DNA from: Bacillota bacterium
Lineage (GTDB): Bacteria; Bacillota; UBA4882; UBA8346
Assembly (NCBI GenBank): GCA_023436305.1
Contig: JAEZJQ010000060.1
Coordinates: 1 to 64,000, forward strand
Direction: 5' to 3'
Length of the DNA: 64,000 nt
Below are positions 25,076 through 34,005 of the stretch, in pieces. Numbering within the stretch: the stretch's first letter is position 1; every line of letters begins with the position of its first letter. Under the pieces are notes generated by a model. The model had not been told where the DNA came from, did not search any database, and saw only the letters and a program-made list of their open reading frames with translations. Both the position numbers and the translations under genes were made by a program.

Positions 25076-28000
25076 ATGGAACCAATTGCAATTATTGGTA
25101 TTGGTTGTCGTTTTCCGGGTGGAGCTAATAACCCGGAATCTTTTTGGAAACTCTTAGAGAAGGGGACCGACGCTACCCAAGATGTTCCCAAAGATCGCTG
25201 GGATATTCAAGCTTTCTACGATCCGGACAAATCAATACCCGGAAAAGCATATACCTTTCATGGTGGATTTCTAGAAAAAACAGATGAATTCGATGCTCAT
25301 TTCTTTGGAATTTCTCCCCGTGAAGCGGCTTATCTCGATCCTCAACAACGGGTTTTATTGGAAATTGTATGGGAAGCACTTGAAGATGCGGGGATAGCTC
25401 CTGAAAAAATTGCAGGTTCCAATACTGGTGTTTATATCGGCGCATTTACATTAGATTATATGATTCTACAACTTAAATCTATTGAAGCCATAAATACTCA
25501 TACTGCAACGGGTACAATGATGACAATGGTATCTAATCGGATTTCTCATGTTTTTGATTTACGTGGACCTAGTCTTTCTGTCGATACAGCTTGTTCCAGC
25601 TCTCTTGTAGCCGTTCATCTTGCTTGTCAAAGTATCTGGAATAATGAGTGTTCATTGGCGATAACGGGTGGTGTTAATATAATTACAGAACCCGAATATA
25701 TCGTTGCCGAATCAAAAGGTGGATTCCTATCACCGGATGGACGTTGTAAAACCTTTGATTCGGCGGCGAACGGGTACGCCCGTGGGGAAGGCGCCGGTGT
25801 CGTTATTTTGAAACCATTATCCAAGGCATTGGCTGATGGTGACTCTATTTACACGGTTATCCGGGCCACGGGAGTCAATCAGGATGGACATACCAATGGG
25901 ATCACAGTCCCACGCGGAGAATCCCAGGAACAGTTGATGCGAAAGGTTTACCAAAAAGCCGGGATTATTCCGGAACAAATCCGGTATATTGAAACCCATG
26001 GAACAGGGACTCCAATCGGTGATCCCATTGAAGCCAATGCAATAGCCAATGCGGTCGGGATAAATAGGCCCCCGGAAGAAAAGTGTATTATTGGTTCGGT
26101 GAAAACCAACATTGGACATCTTGAAGCGGCCTCAGGCATTGCCGGGCTTATTAAATCCATCTTAATTTTGCAGCATAAAAAAATACCGCCCCATTTACAT
26201 CTTCATAACATTAATCCCAAAATACCACTGGAAAAATTACATATTCCTACTACCCTTGAGCCATGGCCAGACCAAAACAGTCCCGCTGTTGTGGGAGTCA
26301 ATTCGTTTGGTTTTGGTGGAACAAACGCCCATGTGGTTCTGGAAGAAGTTTCTCCTTCAAATCGACACAAGCCGGAACCCGGTAACCAACCGGATAGGAG
26401 TTGGCCTTATTTGATCCCCTTATCAGCGCGGGATAAAAATGCTTTGAGTGACTTAGCTCATAAATATATGGATTATTTAAGTGATGAAAGGATAACGGAT
26501 AATCAGTTACTTAATATCGTTTGTTCCGCAGCCATCCAACGGACCCATCACGAACACCGTTTGGTGATTGCCACTTATACCAAAGATGAGTTGATTCAAA
26601 AACTGAACGCTTTTTTAGACGGCCAAAATCAGTTAGGAATTTCCTACGGAAAAAGCGCTCTCGAGAAATACCGGAAAGTCGTTTTTGTTTACACTGGCAT
26701 GGGGCCGATCTGGTGGGCGATGGGACGGCAATTAATTGAATGTGAACCTGTTTTTAAACAGGTAATTATAAAATGCGATGATCTGATTTGCCGTTATGCA
26801 GGCTGGTCCTTGCTGGCCGAGCTAACGGCCGATGAAGCAAACTCCCGTTTAGATCAGCCGCAATTTGCCCAACCGGCTAATTTTGCTGTTCAAATCGGAC
26901 TCACCGAATTATGGCGTTCTTGGGGCGTGATTCCGGATGCCGTAGTCGGCCATAGCGTGGGAGAAGTTTCCGCGGTATATGCTGCCGGAGTATTAAAGCT
27001 GGAAGATGCTGTTTGGCTGAGTGTTGAGCGTGGCCGGGCGCAACAAAAAGCTGTTAATAAAGGGTCAATGTTGGCGGTGGGGTTGTCCGGAGACGAAGCC
27101 ACCGGGCTAATCAATGAAATGGGGAATGGCAAAGTATCCATTGCCGCGATTAATAGTCCAAAATCCGTAACACTTGCCGGGGAGATCGCCGTACTGGAGA
27201 AGATCCAGGCAAAGCTTCAAACCCAAGAGGTGATGGCCCGTTTTCTAAAAGTCAATGTAGCCTATCATAGTGTGCAGATGGATTCGTTTCAAGATGAATT
27301 ATTGGAAAGCCTTGCCAAAATCAGCCCGAAACCGGCCTCCATACCAATTTATTCTACAGTTGGCGGCGGACAGATGAACGGACTTGAGTTTTCTAATGGA
27401 TATTGGTGGCAAAATGTGCGGCAACCGGTGAATTTCGAAAAAGCAATGAAGCAGATCATTCAATCTGGGTATGATTTGTTTGTGGAAGTAGGACCTCATC
27501 CGGCGTTAGTCTCATCTATCTCGGAATGTTTAACGGCATGCGGCGCCGACGGCAAAATCCTGGCGTCGTTACAGCGGAATAAAGATGAATTAATGACCAT
27601 GACCGAAGCTTTAGGGAATCTATATATCTTGGGCTATCCGGTAAACTGGGAACAAATTTATCCGGGTGGTTATCAATACGTAAAACTCCCTACTTATCCG
27701 TGGCAGCGGGAACGTTGCTGGGCGGAAACAGACGAATCGGCCCGCAAGAGATTGGGTAAACGGGAACATCCTTTGTTGGGAAGCCGCTTGAATCATCCCC
27801 GGCCGGCTTGGGAAAATGACCTTAGTTTGAATTTCTATCCTTATCTGCGGGATCACCAGCCCCAGGGCACAGAACTTTTCCCCGCTACCGGTTACGTTGA
27901 AATGGGACTGGCTTGCGCGGTGAAGGTATATGAGGACAGTACTTATTCCATGGAAAATATCAGGTTTACCAATGCGTTGTTCTTATCCCAAGGCAGCCGG

Positions 28001-30619
28001 AAAATCCGTACGGTTTTTCACCAGGAAACAGGTAATTTTGAAATTTTCAGCCGTACACAAGGGGTGGATGAGAATTGGACAAACCATGCGTCAGGCCGGA
28101 TCTGCCGGAATGAAATTGGAAAGAAAAATCAAAAAATCAATATTACTGAGATTCGCAAGCGCTGTTTGACTGAAGTTTCCAAAGAGGATTGTTACTCTGA
28201 ATATAATCATAAAGGCTTTCAGTATGGGCCTTGTTTTCAGGGAGTAGAAAAAGTTTGGATCGGATCGAGTGAAATTTTGGGATTGATAGCGCTTCCCAAG
28301 TTAAAAGAGCTTGAAGAATCGCAATATTTTTTCCATCCAGCGCTTTTAGACGCTTGTTTTCAAATTATGATCGGAGAAGGACCTTCCGACTTACTTCCTG
28401 TTGGGATTGATCGAGTTATTATTTACCGTAAGCCGGGATCTGCCTTATACAGTTATGCCGTGATCAAGAATCAAACCGGTGAAACCATCAGCGCGGATTT
28501 GATCCTATTTGATAACGAGGGTAATCTCATTGCCGAAGTCATTGGTTTTCAAACGCAGTCATTGCACAAGATGAACGGATATCAGGCTGATCCAAACGAT
28601 GATTGGTTTTATGAATTAAAATGGGAACCCAAAGAATATTGTCACAATGTGAATGAAGCATCCCCGGTCAAGGCAAACCGGAATTTACCCGGTACCTGGA
28701 TTATTTTTTCCGATAAGCAGGGAACAGGCGCTAAACTGGCTGAATGCCTAAAGCAACAGGGTGAATCAACCATTATGGTTTTACCGGGTGAAACTTACCA
28801 ATTTGCGAACGAAAAGCAACAATGTATTCTAAACTCATTAGATATGGAACATTTCCACCAACTATTTACCGATATTTCCCAAAATCAATGGCCGGCCATC
28901 AGTGGGGTAGTTCATATGTGGTCCATGGATGCCGTTGCTGAAGACGAAGTTACGGAGGCAGTAATTGAAAAATATAAAATACTGGGATGCTTCAACATCA
29001 TTAATTTGGTGAAAATCATCGCTGTCCGTAGTATCTCGGTTAAATTATGGATTATAACCCGTGGCTCCCAAATCCCTGATTCAAAAACCACAGCGGCATC
29101 AATTCTCCAAACTCCATTATGGGGGTTGGGTCGGGTGATCGGTTATCAGGAAATGCCCACCATTTGGGGAGGACTCATTGATTTGGAACCTACCACCCAT
29201 CCGGAAGAGGTTCAAAGCCTATTTACGGAAATATACCAGCCGGACGGGGAAAACCAGATTGTGTTTTTTGATGGCAAGAGGTTGGTGGCGCGTCTGGTTA
29301 ATAAAACGGCCCAGTATTTAAAGACGCCGTTAAAGTTCAAACCGAATGGCAGTTATTTAATTACAGGAGGTTTTGGAGCTCTGGGAATTCTAGTCGCCCG
29401 GTGGATGGTTGAAAACGGCGCCCGACGGCTAATTTTAATGAGCCGTGCCAAGCTTCCACCGCGTTCGGAATGGGGAAGCATTGACAGTAATAGTTCTTTC
29501 GCTGAACAAATTAGATTTATCAAGGAACTGGAAGCCATGGGCGCAAGTATTCACCTTGCCTCGGTGGATGTGAGTGATCAAGAACAGTTATCCGGCTTTT
29601 TCGAATCGTATTGGAAGGAGGGTTGGCCTCAAATTGTAGGGGTGATTCATTCGGCAGGCATACTTCGGGATCAACTGCTTCAGAATATTGATTTTGAAAC
29701 CTATAACCTGGTACTCCGTCCGAAAATTAACGGGGCCTGGAATTTGCATCAATTATTAAGGAATACACCATTGGACTTCTTTATTCTGTTCTCTTCCGCA
29801 GCTACCCTGATGGGTTTGATGGGACAGACCAGTTATGCATCGGGGAATGCTTTTATGGATGGACTTGCCCATTACCGCCGTGCCCAGGGGTTGCCTGCCT
29901 TAAGTATCAATTGGGGACCGTGGGCAGAAGTAGGTATGGCCAGTAAGTTAAATATGTTCGATTATTATCAAAAAATCGGACTTAGCGCCATCTATCCGGG
30001 GCAAGGTTTGAAGATCTTGACCGGATTGTTGGGACAGGAATGTTCACAGGTAGCGGTGATCCCAATGACCTGGTCTGTTGCTCGTGATAATTTCTATATG
30101 GGGGCAATCCCTCCGATGACCGCTGAATTGGGTTTGCAAAAGTCGAATCAGGAAGCGGCGGCTGCTAAAGAGGTTATTTTCACTGACCCCAAGGCAGTTT
30201 TTCTGCAAAAAGTATTATCCTGTGAACCGGATGCAAGGCAAGCAACCATCGAAATTTGCATTCAAGAGCTAGTGGTGCATGTGCTTCGTTTTGACCCGGT
30301 AAAATTAGATATTAATGCACCATTGAATACGTTAGGATTGGATTCAATGATGGCCACGGAGATTAAGAATAAAATTGAACTTGGTTTTGAAATCCCAATG
30401 TCGATCGTTGATTTGTTGAAAGGATTGAGTGTGGTTCAATTATCGGAACGTATTTTATCCAAGCTCATTGAATCCGGGAAGTTGATCGATATCAACGCTC
30501 CGGTTGCCACGGATTTATTACTTAAAATGGCGGAACAAGCCGGAGCTGATCAGATTTCCGAATTGATTGATAAGGTTGATAATCTATCGGAGGAAGAAAT
30601 ACAGCGTTTACTTAAATAA
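25076..30619 (+). CDS. type I polyketide synthase module, KS-AT-DH-KR-ACP (cis-AT)
   Basis: 1847 residues forming one complete reducing module. KS: residues 1-430, Cys173 in DTACSSS, then THGTGT and TNIGH. AT: 535-855, Ser627 in GHSVGE, with AYHS in the specificity region; malonyl is the likely extender. DH: 895-1165, HxxxGxxxxP in DHQPQGTELFP and Asp-xxx-Gln in LLDACFQ. KR: 1415-1620, TGGFGALG, with the Ser/Tyr pair in FSSAATLMG and TSYASGNA. ACP: about 1715-1790, Ser in GLDSMM. No ER is present, so it should deliver a 2-enoyl thioester. The C-terminal tail (LIDKVDNLSEEEIQRLL) resembles docking tails of hybrid PKS/NRPS lines. The start has GGAGG at 8 bases. It is the first gene of the hybrid cluster. 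A degraded paralogue sits at 32391-33939. No loading domain is present, so the starter must come as an acyl-ACP or acyl-CoA from elsewhere. Confidence 0.96.
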   Translation: MEPIAIIGIGCRFPGGANNPESFWKLLEKGTDATQDVPKDRWDIQAFYDPDKSIPGKAYTFHGGFLEKTDEFDAHFFGISPREAAYLDPQQRVLLEIVWEALEDAGIAPEKIAGSNTGVYIGAFTLDYMILQLKSIEAINTHTATGTMMTMVSNRISHVFDLRGPSLSVDTACSSSLVAVHLACQSIWNNECSLAITGGVNIITEPEYIVAESKGGFLSPDGRCKTFDSAANGYARGEGAGVVILKPLSKALADGDSIYTVIRATGVNQDGHTNGITVPRGESQEQLMRKVYQKAGIIPEQIRYIETHGTGTPIGDPIEANAIANAVGINRPPEEKCIIGSVKTNIGHLEAASGIAGLIKSILILQHKKIPPHLHLHNINPKIPLEKLHIPTTLEPWPDQNSPAVVGVNSFGFGGTNAHVVLEEVSPSNRHKPEPGNQPDRSWPYLIPLSARDKNALSDLAHKYMDYLSDERITDNQLLNIVCSAAIQRTHHEHRLVIATYTKDELIQKLNAFLDGQNQLGISYGKSALEKYRKVVFVYTGMGPIWWAMGRQLIECEPVFKQVIIKCDDLICRYAGWSLLAELTADEANSRLDQPQFAQPANFAVQIGLTELWRSWGVIPDAVVGHSVGEVSAVYAAGVLKLEDAVWLSVERGRAQQKAVNKGSMLAVGLSGDEATGLINEMGNGKVSIAAINSPKSVTLAGEIAVLEKIQAKLQTQEVMARFLKVNVAYHSVQMDSFQDELLESLAKISPKPASIPIYSTVGGGQMNGLEFSNGYWWQNVRQPVNFEKAMKQIIQSGYDLFVEVGPHPALVSSISECLTACGADGKILASLQRNKDELMTMTEALGNLYILGYPVNWEQIYPGGYQYVKLPTYPWQRERCWAETDESARKRLGKREHPLLGSRLNHPRPAWENDLSLNFYPYLRDHQPQGTELFPATGYVEMGLACAVKVYEDSTYSMENIRFTNALFLSQGSRKIRTVFHQETGNFEIFSRTQGVDENWTNHASGRICRNEIGKKNQKINITEIRKRCLTEVSKEDCYSEYNHKGFQYGPCFQGVEKVWIGSSEILGLIALPKLKELEESQYFFHPALLDACFQIMIGEGPSDLLPVGIDRVIIYRKPGSALYSYAVIKNQTGETISADLILFDNEGNLIAEVIGFQTQSLHKMNGYQADPNDDWFYELKWEPKEYCHNVNEASPVKANRNLPGTWIIFSDKQGTGAKLAECLKQQGESTIMVLPGETYQFANEKQQCILNSLDMEHFHQLFTDISQNQWPAISGVVHMWSMDAVAEDEVTEAVIEKYKILGCFNIINLVKIIAVRSISVKLWIITRGSQIPDSKTTAASILQTPLWGLGRVIGYQEMPTIWGGLIDLEPTTHPEEVQSLFTEIYQPDGENQIVFFDGKRLVARLVNKTAQYLKTPLKFKPNGSYLITGGFGALGILVARWMVENGARRLILMSRAKLPPRSEWGSIDSNSSFAEQIRFIKELEAMGASIHLASVDVSDQEQLSGFFESYWKEGWPQIVGVIHSAGILRDQLLQNIDFETYNLVLRPKINGAWNLHQLLRNTPLDFFILFSSAATLMGLMGQTSYASGNAFMDGLAHYRRAQGLPALSINWGPWAEVGMASKLNMFDYYQKIGLSAIYPGQGLKILTGLLGQECSQVAVIPMTWSVARDNFYMGAIPPMTAELGLQKSNQEAAAAKEVIFTDPKAVFLQKVLSCEPDARQATIEICIQELVVHVLRFDPVKLDINAPLNTLGLDSMMATEIKNKIELGFEIPMSIVDLLKGLSVVQLSERILSKLIESGKLIDINAPVATDLLLKMAEQAGADQISELIDKVDNLSEEEIQRLLK

Positions 30620-30979
30620 TGATAAAAGCCTAACAAACGAAATTGTATTCAAAATGGGCATAAAATCAGACGGGTAGCCAGCAAGTAAATATTAATGGCA
30701 AAATTCACCAGCAACAGAAACTACTTTTTATTGGGATTATTTCAAAAATCACTGGAATCTAGGAATAATATTCTGAAAACAAAAATCACCGAAATAACTA
30801 GATGCGAAACAACGGATTATAATGATAATCCGCAATATTACCTTGCATTTTTACGAAAATCAGGCAAGCATTTATTCGAAAATTGGATGGAATCTTTCGG
30901 GAACTCACTCAAGGTGATAACTTACTTTGGGATGATGGATTTTCTTTGAAAAAATACGACAGGAAAGAGTTGTGATGAA
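30620..30979. other. intergenic region with leader repeat and a doubtful small frame
   Basis: 360 bases between PKS and MFS genes. It contains leader repeat copy 2. An open frame of 84 codons (30695-30949) starts inside the repeat; it has no ribosome binding site and no recognisable family, and its first 25 codons align with a shorter frame in copy 1. AGGAAAGAG (30961-30969) serves the MFS start. Confidence 0.45.
30687..30786 (+). repeat. leader repeat, copy 2 (upstream of MFS gene)
   Basis: Matches 24784-24880, sharing AAACTACTTTTTATTG and ACTGGAATCT with small indels. See copy 1. Its position suggests that the PKS and its leader were duplicated together, or that the element is a shared regulatory leader. 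Confidence 0.65.
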
Positions 30980-32314
30980 ATGGCAACCACCGGTAATGGC
31001 AAGATACGGGATTTTATAATTATTTGGCAAGGCCAGCTTATGTCGATCATCGGTTCCGGTTTAACTAGTTTTGCATTGGGAGTCTGGGTGTATCAGACAA
31101 CCGGTTTGGCAACCTTATATGGAATGATCATATTACTGGCTACCTTGCCGGGAGTTTTGATTAAGCCGTTGGCCGGAATTATTGCCGATCGGTTTAACCG
31201 GAGGGCGGTTATTTTACTCAGTGACTTCGGAGCAAGTCTGGGTACCCTTTTTATCGCTATCATGATTTGGACCAATCATTTTGAAATTTGGCAAATTTAT
31301 TTGGGAGTGGGATTTAGCTCATTGTGCAACGGCATACAGACACCGGCTTATCAAGCCGCAGTTACTCAAATAGTTCCTAAGAATTTTTACGGGCAGGCCG
31401 CCGGAATGATTCAAGCCGCTTCATCCGGTACATATCTGTTTTCGCCGTTAATCGCCGGAGTGTTGATGGGAATCATCGGGATCGAGAATATCATTCTAAT
31501 CGATTTTGCTACTTTTATCTACGCTGTCGTCATGATGCTGATTATTAAAGTACCAGCTCCGGAAAAGACCACTGAAGGAAGTGAGGGTGCAGGACATATC
31601 GGTGTTCAAATGATGAATGGTTTTAAATACCTCAAATCACGTTCCGGTTTATTAACATTATTGGGCATCTTTTTCATCAACAATTTCCTTTTGGGCTTTT
31701 TAATTGTATTAATCGGACCTATGATCTTATCATTCGCTTCACCGCAAATCTTGGGACTCGGTGAATCGATAAGCGCAATCGGGATGTTAATCAGCAGTGT
31801 TTTAGTGGCGATCCTGGGCGTTCCTAAAAGATTAGTTAAGAATATATTTTTGTTTTTTCTAATATCCGGAATCAGTTACGGATTGATTGGGGTACGAGCC
31901 AATTATTATTTAATTATCGTCCCTTGTTTTATCTTTTTTGCGGCGCTGCCCATTATTAACGCTTGCATTGATACGCTGTTTCGCAAAAAAGTGGTCCAGG
32001 ATATGCAAGGGCGAGTTTTTGCAATCGTCGGGATGGTAACCCAAACCGGGTCAATTTTGTCGTATACTATTGCCGGTCCATTAGCGGATAAAGTATTTGA
32101 ACCACTTTTGTTAAAGGGCGGTTTACTGGCGGACAATATTGGCAAAATTATCGGAATCGGGCCGGGAAGAGGAATTGGTTTCATATTCATACTTACCGGG
32201 CTCACGATTGCTTTGGTATCGTTGATTTCATATTCATTGCCGCGGGTAAAATCGCTTGAGACCGAGTTGCCGGATGCGATTCAATGCGAGACGGAGTTGT
32301 CGGGAGTAATTTAA
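30980..32314 (+). CDS. MFS transporter, probable exporter of the NRPS product
   Basis: 444 residues with about 12 hydrophobic segments. The loop 2-3 motif region ADRFNRRAVILLSDFG is typical of MFS drug exporters of the MFS_3 (enterobactin exporter EntS-like) group, which are frequent in NRPS clusters. It lies inside the hybrid cluster, between the PKS and the PKS relic, and is transcribed with them; the relic begins about 75 bases downstream. This makes export of the lipopeptide or an intermediate the natural role, inferred from context. The start is ATG 30980 after AGGAAAGAG. The ABC system at the other end of the cluster may share or divide this task. Confidence 0.9.
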   Translation: MATTGNGKIRDFIIIWQGQLMSIIGSGLTSFALGVWVYQTTGLATLYGMIILLATLPGVLIKPLAGIIADRFNRRAVILLSDFGASLGTLFIAIMIWTNHFEIWQIYLGVGFSSLCNGIQTPAYQAAVTQIVPKNFYGQAAGMIQAASSGTYLFSPLIAGVLMGIIGIENIILIDFATFIYAVVMMLIIKVPAPEKTTEGSEGAGHIGVQMMNGFKYLKSRSGLLTLLGIFFINNFLLGFLIVLIGPMILSFASPQILGLGESISAIGMLISSVLVAILGVPKRLVKNIFLFFLISGISYGLIGVRANYYLIIVPCFIFFAALPIINACIDTLFRKKVVQDMQGRVFAIVGMVTQTGSILSYTIAGPLADKVFEPLLLKGGLLADNIGKIIGIGPGRGIGFIFILTGLTIALVSLISYSLPRVKSLETELPDAIQCETELSGVI

Positions 32315-32390
32315 TTACAGTAGAAATTTGTCTATTAAAATAAAACATTCAATTACATTGGATAAGTTGTTTGAAAATGGAGGATCGGGC

Positions 32391-33939
32391 ATGGAACCTA
32401 TTGCGATTGTCGGGATTGGATGCCGTTTTCCGGGTGGCGCGAATAATCCGGAATCTTTTTGGGAGCTTTTATCAAAGGGGATCGACGCCACCCGAGATAT
32501 TCCAAAAGAACGTTGGGACATCCAAACTTTCTATGATCCGGATAAATCAATACCTGGAAAGACATATACTTATCACGGCGGTTTTTTGGAAAGAGTCGAC
32601 GAGTTTGATGCCCAATTTTTTGAAGTTTCGCCACGGGAGGCCGCCTATCTGGATCCTCAACAACGGATTTTATTGGAAATTGTATGGGAAGCGATGGAAG
32701 ATGCAGGAATTGATCCACAAAAATTGGAAGGATCCAATACAGGTGTTTATATCGGTCCATTTATAATGGATTATCAATTAATCCAAATGAAATATGTTGA
32801 TTTTATCGATACCCATACCGCGATCGGCTCCATGTTGACCATGGCATCCAACCGGATATCTTACATTTTTGATTTGCGCGGACCCAGTATTTCAGTAGAT
32901 ACGGCATGCTCCGGATCACTAGTGGCTATTCATCTTTCCTGCCAGAGTATTTGGAACAATCAATGTCCGCTGGTCATTGCGGGTGGAGTGAATGTAATCA
33001 CAACTCCCGAATATACCATTGCAGAGTCAAAAGGCGGATTTCTGTCGCCGGAAGGAAGATGTAAAACTTTCGATGCGGGGGCGGATGGTTTCGCGCGCGG
33101 TGAAGGAGCCGGTGTGGTTATTTTGAAACCATTAGCCCAGGCCTTGGCTGACAATGATTTTGTATATGCCGTAATTCGCGGCACCGGCGCTAATCAAGAC
33201 GGACATACCAACGGGATTACGGTACCTCGCGGCGAATCCCAGGAAGACTTAATGCGGGAAGTGTATCGTAATGCCGGTATTTCACCACAACAAATCCGGT
33301 ATGTGGAAGCTCACGGTACCGGGACTCCTACCGGTGATCCCATTGAGGCTAACGCCATCGCCAATGTATTCGGCGCCAATTTGCCGCCGGATTGGGTTTT
33401 AGCCAGTAAAAATTATTATATGGGATTTATTCCGGCGATGATCGCGGAATTAAATCTTCAAGAATCTAGCAAAGAAGAGGCCGCGGAGAGTGAAAACGGT
33501 TCAAATGCATCCAAAGCGAGTTACCTGCAAACCTTATTGTTATGTGATCCCGCCACCAGGAAGTCACCATTGAGTCCATTCTGTAAGAACTGGTTGCCAA
33601 TGTGCTGCGTTTTGAACGCGCCAAATTGGATATCTATGAACCATTAAATACTTTAGGCTTTGACTTGATGATGATGACTGAAATCAGAAACAAAATTGAA
33701 CCGAGTTTTGAGATCCCAATGTCAATTGTTGATTTATTACAAGGTTTAAGTGTTGAGCAACTAGCGGACCGTGTATTGTCAAAGATGATAATGCCGGGAA
33801 ATTTATAGATTCAAACACTCCTGTTGAAACGATACAGCAAATCGCCGGACAGCTTGAGGAGGGTGTGGTTATGGATTTATTGAAACAGGTGGACAATCTT
33901 TCCGACGAAGAAGTGCTGAAATTGCTCGGTAATCATTGA
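32391..33939 (+). pseudogene. degraded copy of the cis-AT PKS: KS fragment joined to dead ACP
   Basis: Residues 1-335 form a KS N-terminus closely similar to the PKS at 25076 (Cys in DTACSGS, HGTGT). At about 33390 the sequence jumps, in frame, to the segment just before the ACP of the parent, so about 1335 codons (the KS end, AT, DH and KR) are missing. Further lesions: a one-base deletion near 33567; a TAA at 33584-33586 in the ancestral frame where the parent has CAA (Gln); Leu (TTG, 33665) in place of the phosphopantetheine Ser; and a second frameshift near 33790. The docking-like tail (VDNLSDEEVLKLL) is still readable to 33939. The uninterrupted first part, with GGAGG and ATG 32391, could yield a roughly 419-residue truncated KS ending at 33647, which would not be a working module. 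Confidence 0.93.
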
Positions 33940-34005
33940 TGAATCATTCAAATTCCAACAATCTTATCAATCATGGTTAATGGTTTTGAGAGGAGCGAAT
34001 CAAAG

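Noticed and set aside
30695..30949. An 84-codon frame between the PKS and MFS genes
   Set aside because: No ribosome binding site and no recognisable domain. Its start lies inside the leader repeat. Kept only as part of the intergenic description.
33602..33808. A separate small carrier-protein gene after the KS fragment
   Set aside because: It is the frameshifted ACP of the collapsed PKS copy, lacks the modification Ser and has no ribosome binding site of its own.
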